A DNA stretch of 64,000 bases from Sipunculus nudus (GCA_026874595.1 CM049317.1:47768401-47832400), one strand, 5' to 3'. Positions 13,401-24,660 are shown, numbered from the stretch's first letter. A program made the numbers and translations. Notes: generated by a model not told the origin, from the letters alone.

Positions 13401-14022
13401 ATGTAAATTAGATTGTTGCTGAGGTGGTTTTAAAATGCAGACACTAATAAATCGAAACACAAGCAAAATCTGAAATTAAATTGCAAAGGGTGTAAAAAAT
13501 ATTCCAAAAGATTAAACATATGTACAGACGTTAGAATTATAAATTTACACATTTTTTAGGTAAGTAAGGTGCGTTTCAATGAACATATTAAACTATTATA
13601 AAAACACATCCCGAAGAAGATAGTTGGATATGGATAAAGATACTTATGTTAATAACTTGCAGATATATTGTGTCATATGAATAAAGCATCTTTCACGTAT
13701 CCCTGATCCCAATACCCACGAAATTCACAAGGGGTTATCTTAATCATGCGGTTTTTCTCGATTTAGCCTTTGGCATTCAGTATCATGTTTTCATGACTAC
13801 CATAGAAACGGCGTGTTGTTCACGCAGACGTTGGAGTCATCTTCCGAATTTTATGTTTTTCTCCTGCACCGATATTAATATGACATTTCAAACTTTCATA
13901 TGCGTTCCAAGTTTGAAAGTCATCATACGATTTATTGGAGATATTTAAAGTGGTTGAATGAAGATTGTATAATATATGCGGTTTGGCATTCATGGAATGG
14001 GTACCATTAACCTCATATATAC

Positions 14023-14024
<2 letters not shown>
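10483..14024. other. Unassigned AT-rich DNA with one strong hairpin
   Basis: No gene is recognised. A perfect 11-bp inverted repeat (AGCGACAATAT at 12369-12379, ATATTGTCGCT at 12395-12405) has a 15-base loop. It is followed by gccgaggtcaaggtcactga, a word typical of the dispersed repeat seen at 20.4-21.1 kb. Open frames here are 60-105 codons and unrecognised. Confidence 0.45.

Positions 14025-14070
<46 letters not shown>
14025..14070. repeat. TA microsatellite
   Basis: About 21 TA dinucleotides. Frames crossing it on both strands (13820-14137 minus, 13965-14213 plus) read as Tyr-Ile repeats and are artefacts. Confidence 0.9.
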
Positions 14071-14388
14071 CCACAAGCAATCCTTTCGGAACAGATCCCA
14101 CGCTAAAAATACTGAACTGTCTAAACACATTGGTCACTAAAAGACAACAATATCAATTACAAGCTCTCCGGGAAAATATCTGCAAAGGCAGCACCTTACT
14201 TCTGTGGGACTAGGAAGTGTGATCTCTGCTTGTCTGAAAAGCTACTTATAGCAACGGCCGCCCTGGATCATTGTTGAACTCAAGAGCTGAAATTCTCTCC
14301 AAGTGCCGCCACCAAAACAAATTCACCCTGAAATATTTTAAAACCTAGCATTCGTACTAATATTCAGCGTGCCCCCTTAAACCCCCCT

Positions 14389-14398
14389 CCCCCCCCCC
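14389..14398 (-). repeat. Poly-C tract, 10 C
   Basis: Ten cytosines preceded by cccccct, 24 bases upstream of a pair of hairpins. Confidence 0.9.
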
Positions 14399-14421
14399 AA
14401 CGAGGATCGGCTTGGCAGACT

Positions 14422-14465
14422 TACCTGTTCAGGTAGTTGTTCTCTCACTGCTTTGCAGTGATGAG
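14422..14465. other. Two adjacent short hairpins
   Basis: TACCTG-TT-CAGGTA (14422-14435) is a perfect hairpin. Ten bases further, TCACTGC-TTT-GCAGTGA (14445-14461) is a second one, extendable by CTC/GAG across one bulged T. The arrangement could be a small structured RNA or chance. No RNA family is recognised. Confidence 0.3.
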
Positions 14466-14805
14466 GGACATGGCGTTACCACTACATCATGGTGAGTTTA
14501 CCGAGTGGATTGCATTTGGTATGAGTATAGTATAGTATATTTGCCTTTTATATTGTATATTTGTCTTGTATATTGTGTATTTTCATAGTATATGTGTATT
14601 TTATCATATGTATACTACTGATATGTTCACTGCTTCCAAGACCCTATTAGAATCAGTTCAATATGCTAATTGAGCATCCTGGTATATATCTTTGTATTAT
14701 ATATAAAATTTACAACAATAAATAACCTCTTTGCCCTGCCCTGTTATGTTCCAGTATCGCACGTGTACCCCGACCAATCCTATTGTGCACCCGAGGACAA
14801 CAGGA

Positions 14806-14827
14806 TATATATATATATATATATATA
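14806..14827. repeat. Short TA microsatellite
   Basis: About 11 TA dinucleotides. Confidence 0.9.
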
Positions 14828-15635
14828 GTGGTATCGTATGAGTGACGGCTAATGCTCACATAGACCTGACAATGTAAAAAAAAGAAGAAAAATATAGAAG
14901 TTTTAAAATGTTTCTTCATACCTCACCTAAAGTCGATAGTTGAATGTCATCGGCTGGGTCTGGTTTCGTATTTATAACAGCATTCTTCGATTTAGTCGTG
15001 TCCCATGGGTTATACAGCTATATACTTTCCCGTGTCCAGGTGATTATTAACTATCCAATCAGTATCACGTCAGGTATTCAAGAAAACACACTGTCATTAC
15101 AGCGTAGAGTCCGCTCGTGGAGCACTGTTCTCAAGCTGTAGTTCGCCAGTAATTTTCCAGGGGATCCTGGGAAGCGTATTGATTTAGTTCGGCGGAACAC
15201 GTACACACCTGCTAAGGGAGAATACAACAGCCATGTAAACCTGAAAATAATCACATCCATTCAGGAGTAGAGTTCTTAGTACTTAATCGCAAGAAGGTAT
15301 ATTTTCCCTACTGTATTACTGTAATTAAAGTGTTTATTAAATATAAAAAGGACAGGTGATATTGATCACCGGTCAATTTCACTAAGTCCTTGTGTTTTCT
15401 TTCAAACCTTTAAGCAAATCAGTCCTTTCACCAACCGGTCGATGACCTTACAAAATGAAATGCTGATATATTATTACCACGTTTACAATTTCCATCAATG
15501 ATCACTCTTCTGGTGAATTCTTCTGAATTGAGAAAAGCGTCTCATTCAGCAACGTAAACATTGGAGTAAGAGTTATCACAAAATGGGTATTAGTGTATGG
15601 TGTATGTTAATTAGGTGATCAACGATGCAGTCCGT
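14828..15635. other. Unassigned DNA
   Basis: No gene is recognised. Open frames of 60-70 codons overlap on both strands (14944-15141 plus, 15078-15260 minus). Confidence 0.4.
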
Positions 15636-16262
15636 CTGTCCGTCCTTCCGTACTTCCTTCCGTCAGTGCGCTTTCTTTCGCGCGCGACATCTAAACAAAC
15701 CAAGCTTCGTTTTTTTCAAATTCACAGGGATGATTGGTACCTATGAGGGCTCCAGACCTAATAAATAGAGATCTGTCGGAATTGCAATATCGTCACCAGA
15801 GCACAATCGGTAATTTTCTTTCGCGTGCGATATCTCAACAAGATGACGCTTGATCTTTCTCAAATTCACAGGGATAATTGGTATCTAATAGGGCACCAGT
15901 CCTTTCAAATTACAGATCTGTCCGAATTCCCATATCGTCACCAGAGCACAATCGGTAATTTTGATTTCACGCGCGATGTATCAACAAGAACAAGCTTCAT
16001 TTTTGTCATATGCATAGGGATCATTGGGGCCTATAAGGGCTCCATCCCCGTCAAATTACATACCCGCCAAAAATCCAATATGGCGGGCCAGCCACAATCG
16101 GAGATTTTCTGTCGCAAACACAAACAGAATACCCTTGATATTTTTTAAATTCACAGTGATGATTCATGCCTATAAGAATTTAATTACAGACTTGTACAAA
16201 ATTAAATATGACCGAGTACAATCGGTTATTTTGTATTGCACCCATTATTTCATACATAACTT
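15636..16262 (+). repeat. Tandem repeat, about 145-bp period, four to five units
   Basis: The word tttctttcgcgcgcga and its variants recurs at about 15672, 15815, 15960, 16106 and, degraded, 16229. Each copy is followed at a fixed distance by variants of aacaagcttcgt, aaattcacagggatgattgg, gagggctcc and agcacaatcggtaat. A tccgtctgtccgtcc stretch precedes the first unit. The frames at 15825-16278 are repeat artefacts. It resembles degenerate tandem repeats common in marine invertebrate genomes, but I do not recognise the family. Confidence 0.85.
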
Positions 16263-17194
16263 CTTTAATGTGATTTGAACCAGTAATATTTTGTCATCTC
16301 ATGCATATTGAAAAAACATGTTCTGTTTGTCATATTTTTAAACTATAAACTAAACTTTTTTTACTAATACGTAAACAAGTCCAGCACTACCAGAAATGCG
16401 GGGCCCTCTGCATGAGGACCATTGTCCGACCACATCTAGTTGAAGGTAAACTTAAACAGAGAGCGATAACACCTAAATCTTTGTACTATTTTATTATCTT
16501 ACACTGTTTGTTGGGGAAATGCCCTTTCTGAGTAGTTACACTTTATTCTCTTGGTTCTTTTTGAAAATGGTAATGTAAGGGTCTTTGTTGGATAAGGATT
16601 CTTGGAATATGTACCTGTCAACCACAATACTTTGGTTCCGAGGAACGGACTCGTCGCATTTCTCTTAAAAATCACACGGGCACGCTCATGAGCATGCAAG
16701 AATGTAAAAGGTATATTTTTTGCAAAACAGTGGAAAAAGTATCTCTTAGTTTTATTGTAAATAAATTGGTTATTTTTCGGTCATTGTAAGAACAGAGAAA
16801 TTTAACAAGGAATCAGGCTTCTTTACCACTGGAATACCAGTCTAGATGAGTCTTGGGATCAGCATTTATACATTGCTGCAAGGTCAACACTGAAATACAT
16901 ATGCACAATGTACTCGTAAGTGAATCCAATCCACGTCAGAATATGGTATTTACTTTTGTATCGAGGACTAAAAGAAAACGCGGACCAATGTATCTGCTTT
17001 TCACTATCATTTCTTTCATATTCTGTGAACAACGACTCATTGACATAGGCGAGGTACATTATTCCTGCATTGGCAGGATAGCTGTTTTGCATATGTGGTC
17101 CCTAGATTTTTTAAGGTATGTTCTTGTTCCGAGTAACTTTAAAAGTCAAACAACACTATTTATTTATATTTATTTATTTATAATACATATTTAA

Positions 17195-17240
17195 CCAGGA
17201 TAGCCTATTCAGCAAAAGCTGTTTTTCAATAGGGTCCTGG
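17195..17240 (-). other. 3'-terminal stem-loop of the non-LTR element
   Basis: On the minus strand CCAGGA, CCTATT and CAGC pair with GCTG, AATAGG and TCCTGG around a four-base loop, directly before the AATA tail. Such 3' stem-loops are known recognition sites for the reverse transcriptase in L2/CR1-type elements and SINEs that borrow them. Confidence 0.6.
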
Positions 17241-17495
17241 TCTAGATGATATAGATAAGTACACAGATAAAAAAGCAAATATGAAAGAACTGAAACTAAA
17301 ATACATGCATACATAAAAAACAGTTATACATACATGGTTTAAAATGATACTAGAAAAAAAATTCTTAAATGATATACACGAATATTGAGTAAATAAATTT
17401 AAATAAGAGGCCTGACTAAAAATTAAAACATGTAAGATCATGATTTCACAATAAATATATTACATAATGACACAGAAAAGGCACCTGTGAACAAG

Positions 17496-18125
17496 CTATG
17501 AAAAATTATATGGCATTAATTGCTTGTACAATGATTTAAACTGGCAGAGACTGGTTGCAGATTTGACACTTACAGGTAAAGAATTCCAGTGGATGGGACC
17601 AGCATATGCAAGGCTTGCTTTGAAGGATTCTCTGTTTGGTTTAGGTAATGATAAATTGAAGCCCTGAGAAAAACGAGTATTATATGCACTATTAACACGG
17701 TTGAACGTATGCGTAAGAGAGGGAGGGACATTACCAGACAAACATTTAAAGACCATTAAAGAAACAAAATATTGGTATCTCTGTTTAACATTCATCCAAC
17801 CCAATGTTGCAATCAATGATGTAGAGGATATATTGGTATCATAAGTTTTAGTAACAATTCTAGCAGCTCTATTTTGAAGTTTTTGGAGTTGTAATAAATA
17901 CGTTTTGGAGGAATTACCCCAGACAGATATACAATAATCAATGTGACTCTGAATTAAGGCATTGTAAAGTGTGTTTAAGCTAAAGACATCTAAGGTTTTA
18001 CTTAATCTGAAAAGGAGACCTAGTTTTGATACTATTTTGTCGCACACCAGTTGAATATGTTTTTTCCATGTAAGACCAGCGTCGATGATAACACCTAAAA
18101 GCTTTGTGTGTTCAACCGGCATCAC
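17496..18125 (-). pseudogene. Non-LTR reverse transcriptase, C-terminal fragment
   Basis: This 209-codon frame is the C-terminal third of a non-LTR retrotransposon polyprotein. It shows KLLGVIID at about residues 8-15, HIDYCISVWG at 61-70 and LQKLQNRAARIV at 80-91, the conserved thumb and C-terminal landmarks of CR1/L2/Jockey-like enzymes. The catalytic motifs (AFD, PQGS, YADD) lie upstream and are lost to 5' truncation. The frame ends at a natural stop before the 3' UTR and has no internal stop or frameshift, which points to a fairly recent insertion. There is no true start codon: the annotated start is a GTG within the fragment. Not expected to be functional. Confidence 0.85.
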
Positions 18126-18266
18126 TACGAGATATAGTGTTTTTCTCAGCAGGGGCGGTAAAAGATTGATCCTAAGGTATGAACCCGAAATGGTCCAAAT
18201 ATAAGTTGCAGGGTTGAATAATACGAATGTTTCTGATAGAATTTACATTTTGGGTCGTGTTAGAAC

Positions 18267-18370
18267 CGGGGCTGGGTTTCAGTCAGCCAAATAGGGTACA
18301 ATACGTGTTGCGATCATTTTCCGATTTACATCTCTGTGAATAAAGTGTTTCGTAAGCAAATTAAAAAGAC

Positions 18371-18423
<53 letters not shown>

Positions 18424-19354
18424 TTTACATATATACATGTATTATATATACTATTTATTATTTATGATATACAGTGTCCACAGCGGGGGTGGGTACGTAC
18501 TCAATTTCAAATGATGGGCCATTTCGTTCGTTTCATTAATGGTATAACATATGTTATATTTAGATACAAATTATCTCATTTTCTTTAACCTCATATGCTT
18601 AATACAGAATTAAATATATGATATTAAAATTTCCATCTAGTTTTTTAGTCCTTTCCCCATCTCTTCCGAATTATGTTTGCATATAATGGGGGAGATTATA
18701 GGTTATATTTTTTTATGTGATGTGATTTTTACACAGTTTTCCTGTGTTTCTGGGAATGGGAATGTCATGAATCACATTTTCCCTCAAATAAGTATCTGAT
18801 TTTCCTCAGGGCTTTTACCACTAGTTACACTTGTTGTCGAACATGTAGTCCAGAATATGCAAGGGGAAATAGGCCTCGAGAAATTGCCTCGCTTACATTT
18901 AAAACAATCAGAGATAACAGAGATATAAAGTGAGATACATGCCCTGTTGAGAGCATAAAATGGAAAAAACATGCAATACATATTTTGATGTAGAAATGTT
19001 TTAAAATAAGCAACGATTCAACACTAACGAGGGCCGTTCGAAATACCCGTCTATCATCGTTTGCACAGGTACGTTTGTCAAGGAGGCACCGACAAGTGTA
19101 TATTACTGTATATAAATCCCTCTTCCAGTCGATCATACGATAATACATGTGATCTTGTTTTCAAAGGCCAACATAAGAAACAAAAGTAGCTGAAGCTTTA
19201 TAAATACTTCATATTTAGTGTTTAATTTTGGGTTATATCTGTATTTGTTAGCAGTCATTGTGTTTCATCGATACGATTATGCAACATGCAAAGCGTATGG
19301 GTAACCGTATCGACGTGGCGTATCAATATGTATCGATGTATTGATACAGCCCTA
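18267..19354. mobile_element. hAT-like element, 1,088 bp, with 8-bp target duplication
   Basis: The element is flanked by a perfect 8-bp duplication, gttagaac (18259-18266 and 19355-19362). The left end reads cggggctgggttt. The right end, on the other strand, reads tagggctgtatcaatac. The termini thus share GGGCTG, as in many hAT elements, but the inverted repeat is short and imperfect. Unit B keeps the unoccupied site (ggttggaacacgtag near 27970-27985). The interior contains a TA/TG microsatellite, long AT-rich stretches and no recognisable transposase. The minus-strand frame at 18825-19148 was inspected for a BED finger without a convincing match. Non-autonomous or decayed. Confidence 0.65.
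18371..18421 (+). repeat. TA then GT microsatellite
   Basis: About 11 AT dinucleotides run into about 15 GT dinucleotides, inside the hAT-like element. Confidence 0.95.
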
Positions 19355-20407
19355 GTTAGAACACACAGTTTTAATTATTTTTTCCCCAGCAAGACCATGA
19401 CACAAATGTCATGAAATAAAAAAATGACATATGCAGCAGTTATATCCAAATCATATAATTATCATGAACACCAAAAGCGTCAATAATACGGTAAGTTAAA
19501 GAAATAGCACCACTGCATTTACACCTGGTCCGGAAGTGTAAAAATAATTTAAGGTCTGTCTTAAACAAAAGCTATGACCGGTTCCTCACTAACAACCGAA
19601 GGGCGTCACTACAGCCCGCTTGTGTTATACCGACATGGACTTGGAGTGAGCGTCGATTGCATGATATGAACTTGAATTATTATGCTTAACAAACAGTCAT
19701 AAATAAAGTATTTACTGTACGGTCCTCTCTTCGCTAATATCCTCCCTTTTGTTAAATTAATCTCACCTGGTCGCCCTTCCTAATCAGACCTTCACATATT
19801 GGTTTGATAGTGTTATTTGTAACCGAATACTATTGGAATATCATATCCCACTTCGGTAAATTTGAATCCCAAGCTATCATAGTTAACGTAATGACTGACT
19901 ATTTGGCGTATAGCGATCGCATCTCTGGCAATCCCGCTACAACAAAGCTGCCGTTCTTGCTGGACACATTTGCAGACATATTGCAATTTTAAAGGTACAA
20001 TCGATTTTAGAACATCTCACTTACGAGATAACGACATTCCCATTAACATTCTGTTTGAAGCCTATAGCTGGATATCTAGTAGATAACGAGATACCTGGTA
20101 TGAATGAGAAACGTTGAAGTCTGTGTGAACAAAACTACTAAACAATGACAAAACCTATTAACTCCATTTGTAAAGCGCCTGAACAGACCGCTGGTTAAAA
20201 AACAATCTATTATACCGCAAAACATTATTATATCGTTATGACATGCTAATTTAGTTAATCAAAGTCTTTACCTATAGTGCATTCGATCTCAAATCCCTTA
20301 CTGACAACTAGGGAACCATGGGTCTCGACGCTCAGCTGAAATTGTCTATTAGGATATGTTTGTGTAATATAATAAAATATGGGTCCTATGAACAATTTAA
20401 GGCGAAC

Positions 20408-21105
20408 CTGCCCACCCAAACTGGAGTTATCATACATTAACTTATTTGTGAATGGATGGGCCCAATTTGACCTTGACCTTTGATCGAGCGACACCAACAT
20501 CACTTTCTCTATTGCCAGGTGAGCCACATGTAGAAGACGGAAGGTTTGCGATGAAATGCTTGGCTTAAATTGCATTCACAATCTTTCTAAAGTAGTGGGT
20601 CCTGTGACCTTGCCTTTTGATCTCTCGACCCCGGGAATTAAAAGAGTTCTTTCATTAGTGGTGGGCCATATATGTCAACTTTGAAACCAATACTTGAAAC
20701 GAATTTTTTTTATTTATTTTATTTTTTAAACAAATATTTCAATCCAAATTGGTGTTATCATCTAGAAACTAATATGTGGACAGATTGCCCCTGTGACCTT
20801 TACCTTTGACTTTATGACCCCAAATTACAATTAGGTTTATTGGCAGGTCAGCCATATGTGCAAGATGGAAGATTTTGTATGAAAAGTTTGGGCTAAAATG
20901 CATCCGCAATCTTCCTTAATCAGTGGGTCCTGTGACCTTGACATTTGACCTCATGACCCCAAAATCAATAGAGGTGGGCCATATATAGGTCAAGTTGGAA
21001 ATCCATACGTCAATCCAAACTGGAGTTAACATCACAACATTTGAAGGGCATAAAGAAAGACGAACATACGAACAGACGGACGAACAGGGTAATTAACATA
21101 GGGCA
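20408..21105 (+). repeat. Dispersed repeat with ~270-330-bp tandem subunits
   Basis: Subunits begin ccaaactggagttatcat (20416), ccaaattggtgttatcat (20745) and ccaaactggagttaacat (21016). Each complete subunit contains tgaccttgacctttgacc-type words, aggtcagccatatgtgcaag and gcaatctttc. The last is followed by gacgaacatacgaacagacg and cagggtaattaacatagggc. This layout is familiar from dispersed repeats in several marine invertebrates. It is absent from the matching place in unit B, so it is probably an insertion specific to A. Confidence 0.8.
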
Positions 21106-21119
21106 TCTGTTTATTCAAG

Positions 21120-21440
21120 CGGCACCCTTATAAACACACACGGTTTCAGGACACAGATATATGAAACCACAGTTGCGTATCTCATAGTATCAATATTAGT
21201 TGGCAGTCTCACAATATAGAAAATCATGCATCAAAAATAAAAAATAATACAGGTGGCGCCATTGGACTTCAAGAACTGAAGAACCTAATTATAATCAATA
21301 AACACACTGGGTTTCAGGACACTGGATGAACCCATAGCTGTTACTGCTGTAATTTGATGGTTTCAAAAGCAGAAAAAAAATCTTTACAATTAGAAAAAAA
21401 TACAGGTGGCGCCACCAGTTTTCCGGAACTTACATCACTA
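21120..21440 (+). repeat. Two-copy tandem repeat ending in caggtggcgcca
   Basis: Two copies of about 160 bp. Each starts near aacacac..ggtttcaggacac (21134 and 21301) and ends in tacaggtggcgcca (21250 and 21402). Related caggtggcgcc words occur in the repeat at 33.8-34.5 kb. Confidence 0.75.
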
Positions 21441-21724
21441 GTCATATTCAATATTCAGCAACCAGTTTTCGGGAACTGACAAATCTAGTCATGGTCAATA
21501 TTCTAATAAAAATTCATGGCAATCCATGCATTAATTATCAAGATTCTGGATGATTTGTATCAACATTTTGATTATTCTGGGGGCACATACGAGCCAAATA
21601 GCTCGAAGAATATAGGTCGCAGTGGCCTAATTTCCGCTTTACAAGGAGATTTTTTATTAACCTACCTGGATATTTAGTTACATGTTTCTAGGGATAGCGG
21701 TTTACGTTATATATATACACACAA

Positions 21725-21731
<7 letters not shown>

Positions 21732-21772
<41 letters not shown>
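21732..21772. repeat. TA microsatellite
   Basis: About 19 AT dinucleotides after acacacaaacacacac. Confidence 0.95.
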
Positions 21773-21774
<2 letters not shown>

Positions 21775-22158
21775 AAATAATACGTTGGTGCGTCAGCCTT
21801 GCTTTAGTGAAAAACATGTATAATATGAGAAAGCGCAGAGCTCATTTTATGTGAAAACCATTCTGCTTTACCGTTGAGGCTGAACTGACGTTTTCTCTAC
21901 TCATGTAGAACAGAGAAGATGCATACGCCGGAGAACATCTGTATGTTAAAAATACATGTTTATATAAAAAAAATTGATATTAAAATGTACAAAGAAAAAT
22001 GAACCATCTTCCTGACTGTTATTAGCTACTTTGCCTCGCCCCATTGTTTGCACAAAGAAAAGCAAATGGGCATTGGATTAGTAGATATTCCCCTAGGAAA
22101 CCGCGAAAACTGTTCTGAAAAGATCAATGGAAAGGAGATGTGGAGAGAGATGTGATGG

Positions 22159-22269
22159 TGAATGACACAAGGGTTTTGTAGTAAATTATGTACGAGGCTT
22201 CTCTCACAAAGCCGGACCCATTGACCGTGTCATTAAACAACAACGAGGAAGTAACGCCGCGGCCTTGGA
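22159..22269. other. Locally conserved block between units A and B
   Basis: Aligned by eye with 29757-29868, this 111-bp block differs at about 14 positions (about 87 percent identity), clearly better than most of the duplication. It includes ctctcacaaagccgg, ttaaacaacaacgagga and acgccgcggcctt. Both strands are open, but nearly all differences would change amino acids, so protein-level constraint is not supported. Confidence 0.5.
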
Positions 22270-22366
22270 TATTTTTTAGAGAGATTGCTCAAATTGTACA
22301 GGAGCCATAGTATGTTTAATAACATACCGTTTTTACTTTCTTGTTATTTTCTCCGCCAATTGGTAA

Positions 22367-22381
22367 GGGGGGGGGGGGGGG
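22367..22381 (+). repeat. Poly-G tract, 15 G
   Basis: Fifteen guanines inside the dispersed repeat. The matching place in unit B has no G run, so the tract expanded after duplication. Confidence 0.95.
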
Positions 22382-22523
22382 TGGTTATGTTTGCACCGGC
22401 GTTGGTTTGTCCTGTCTGTTTGTCTCTCTGTTAGTCTGTTAGAACATTACTCAAAAAGTTATTGACTGATATTGATGATATTTTCAGGATAGCTCGGCAA
22501 TTGTACAACAAACAATTGTTCAC

Positions 22524-22943
22524 CGGCTTCTGTGGCTCAGGGGTAGAGCGCAGGACTCAAAGCCGGGAGATCGTGAGTTCGAATCTCAGCCGAGGCGGTG
22601 AGGTTTTTCACGGTCGGCCCCCACCCAGGGTGAGCGCTCTGCAGGCTTAATGGGAAGGTCGTGCCCAACGGCCGTGTATCACTCACAAACGAGTGCGCCT
22701 TTCGGGGGTCCTCGGTGGTATGATTACCAACCCAGGGCCCGCAGGTGCAGTAGTCACCGGGCCTGGTTAACGCCAGGATATAAAATGAGAGGAAGCGTGT
22801 GATACTGCCCTGTCACGTAGTCCGAAACCGGAATGGAAATCTGCAGATGTACATATACTTAGTTAAGGCAGCATTAAAAAAAATGGAGGCGGTTACCTCC
22901 GACAAAAAAAATATTAAAAAAAAATTAAAAAAAAAAAAATAAA
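22524..22943 (+). mobile_element. Full-length tRNA-headed SINE with target duplication
   Basis: The element starts with a tRNA-like region (22526-22597), continues through a GC-rich body (gtcggcccccacccaggg, agggcccgcaggtgcagtag, cctgtcacgtagtccgaaac) and ends in an A-rich tail (about 22869-22943). It is flanked by a 14-bp perfect duplication, aaacaattgttcac (22510-22523 and 22944-22957). The paralogous position in unit B (about 30068-30082, acgaacaattgttta) has one copy of the target and no SINE. Transcription would be by RNA polymerase III from the internal A and B boxes. The family is not identified, and insertion after the duplication is well supported. Confidence 0.92.
22526..22597 (+). 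promoter_or_regulatory. tRNA-derived SINE head with A and B boxes
   Basis: It folds as a tRNA with a 7-bp acceptor stem (GCTTCTG/CCGAGGC, six of seven pairs counting one G-U), a perfect D stem (GCTC/GAGC), and a T arm with TTCGAAT in the loop (four of five pairs). The A box is TGGCTCAGGGG and the B box AGTTCGAATCT. The anticodon stem is mostly unpaired; the anticodon position reads CAA, but the variable arm is short. It is a SINE promoter rather than a working tRNA-Leu gene. Confidence 0.85.
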
Positions 22944-24521
22944 AAACAATTGTTCACATGTTCGGGTGATCTGGATCACCAACTGGAGCAAGGTGTTCTT
23001 AAGGAAAAAAGCTGCATTTCTGAGGATGCCACATAGGAGCAATGAGTTGCCTTAGCGGAGGACTGCGCTCTCTCAGTACTTTACTACTTTGTTTATCGTA
23101 AGCCATGGCATGCAATAATCATGATGTTTTAATGTATCCCATCAGCCCTTATATAATTAAGGTCGGTTAATGTAGACAAAACAGTTAACTGATATAGATA
23201 GCACTGTTAATACGTTTAGGCTCTGATTAAATCGCATTAAATGTGCACATATTACGTGATAGTTAGCACGGAATTCCTGCACGTGCAATTGTGGCAGTAG
23301 TTTCCTCGTTTCGCAATGTGTCGAGAAAAATATAATATTTTTTGTCGGAACTCTCGAGTAGTCAGCAAATTTTGTAATTTTTTTTTTAGAATCTTGTAAC
23401 AACATATTTTGACGATATAGGAACAAAAAATTGCCTTAAATGAATACACATGTAACTCAAGATCTTCCTTTTTTTCTTTGCTCTCCAGCTATGGATACAT
23501 GATTTGGTATTACGTATTTGTACTCATGGAAATAAACCATTATTTTTAAAACCAAGGAGAGGATCAATCATGGTGAATATGACAATTCAATGTTGTTTAA
23601 ATAAAAAATAGAAATTACGCTTTCCTTTTCGCTGATATTCTTACACGGATATAACTACAAACCTGATATGATGAAAAAATCGATATATCAAACTTAAAAA
23701 TAGGTTTAAAAAAACATGCCGACTGGGATATTTAAATATAATCCACCTGAAGAAATGGTAAATGTTTTTGTATTGGCTGGAACAATGGTTCATGGAAGCG
23801 CTGTCTTGTAACAGCTGACCAGTATAGTGGCGGTCAAATCGATGTGTGTTTTTCTTTAAGGGATGTAAATATCATCCGGTGGCCATTGAAACTGCTTCTC
23901 AGTCATAGAGTCCAAAAACAGGTTACCCAGACCATCATTCCATTGTCTGCTTGAATACAAATTCAGACCATTCTTGAATAAACACATCATCTTTCTTTAC
24001 GTCTTTCAATAACATCAGTATATGAGGTAAATTTGTCACATCGATTTTCCGGCCCGATCCTGAACAAGTTATTTGAAAAGGCCAAGAGTGTCTTATCGTA
24101 TCTCTAGGAAAGCATGGTCATATTTACGGAAAGTCATCCTTGAAGCGATACTACAAACCTTTTTAGGTACGCACTTTTACAGGACTTTGGATTTAGCTAA
24201 ACTAAGAGTTATAAAAGTCGTGACAAGTTTCCAACATTAAGGGGAAACGTTTGAGCGCTGTTACTTTTCCTCTTACTTTTGGAAAAAAAATGAGTAAACG
24301 GGCATCCAGTAGAACAAGGAATTTCTACTTTACCACTATTTTTCCAAAAGACTTATTTTCACAAATCTCGTTTATCATGCTGGAAACCAAGAGGGGCACA
24401 AATGTGCAATTAAAAAGACACGCTCACACAGTAACTTCTGGATTTCTTTGTTTGCATTTTAAAATTACTGAAACATGTTCTCTGTTTAACAACGCATGTT
24501 ATTCTGCAAATATTATTTTAA

Positions 24522-24660
24522 TAAGATCAATATTAAGCTGTTAGCCTAAAAGAGCACGAACAGATTTCAATAAGCTCAATATTAAGGTGTTAGCCTTAAA
24601 GATCACGAAAATTTTTTTAAAAAGCTCAATATTAAGCTGTTGGCCTAAAAGATGCTATCT
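24522..24660 (+). repeat. 50-bp triplication specific to unit A
   Basis: Three units begin taagatcaatattaag (24522), taagctcaatattaag (24571) and aaagctcaatattaag (24621), each followed by ctgttagcctaaaaga or a variant. Unit B has a single copy (31567-31615). Confidence 0.85.

Larger units (their letters stand above)
17158..18136 (-). mobile_element. 5'-truncated CR1/L2-type non-LTR retrotransposon
   Basis: Only the 3' part of the element remains: the end of the reverse-transcriptase ORF, a ~335-bp 3' UTR, a terminal stem-loop and an AATA-type tail (aataaataaatataaataaa on the minus strand). The paralogous position in unit B (about 27820-27860) lacks it. Flanking words aactttaaaagtcaaacaac and ggggcggtaaaa have counterparts on both sides of the B empty site. 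The insertion therefore followed the duplication. I could not fix a target-site duplication. Clade assignment (CR1/L2/Jockey group) rests on the protein's look and is not certain. Confidence 0.8.
22345..23085 (+). repeat. Dispersed repeat (CCGCCAAGG-type), copy in unit A
   Basis: It begins with tctccgccaattgg and contains attactcaaaaagttat, attttcaggatagctcgg and ggtgatctggatcacc. It ends with agcggaggactgcgctctctcagtact. These are hallmarks of a repeat widespread in marine invertebrate genomes. The copy is interrupted by the SINE at 22524-22943. The unit B copy (29940-30215) is not interrupted, so the repeat predates the duplication. Confidence 0.7.

Noticed and set aside
13820-14213. Opposed frames with Tyr-Ile runs
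   Set aside because: Translation of a TA microsatellite on both strands; the same applies at 3014-3211 and 37214-37459.
18825-19148. BED-finger or transposase fragment in the minus-strand frame of the hAT-like element
   Set aside because: A CFKC pair is visible in an alternative frame, but the spacing and the histidines of a BED finger are not.
22159-22270. Small conserved protein in the block shared by units A and B
   Set aside because: Both strands are open, but nearly all A/B differences are amino-acid changing and the downstream frames are not conserved.
22526-22597. Functional tRNA-Leu (anticodon position CAA)
   Set aside because: The anticodon stem does not pair, the long variable arm of tRNA-Leu is missing, and the sequence continues into a SINE body with an A tail and target duplication.
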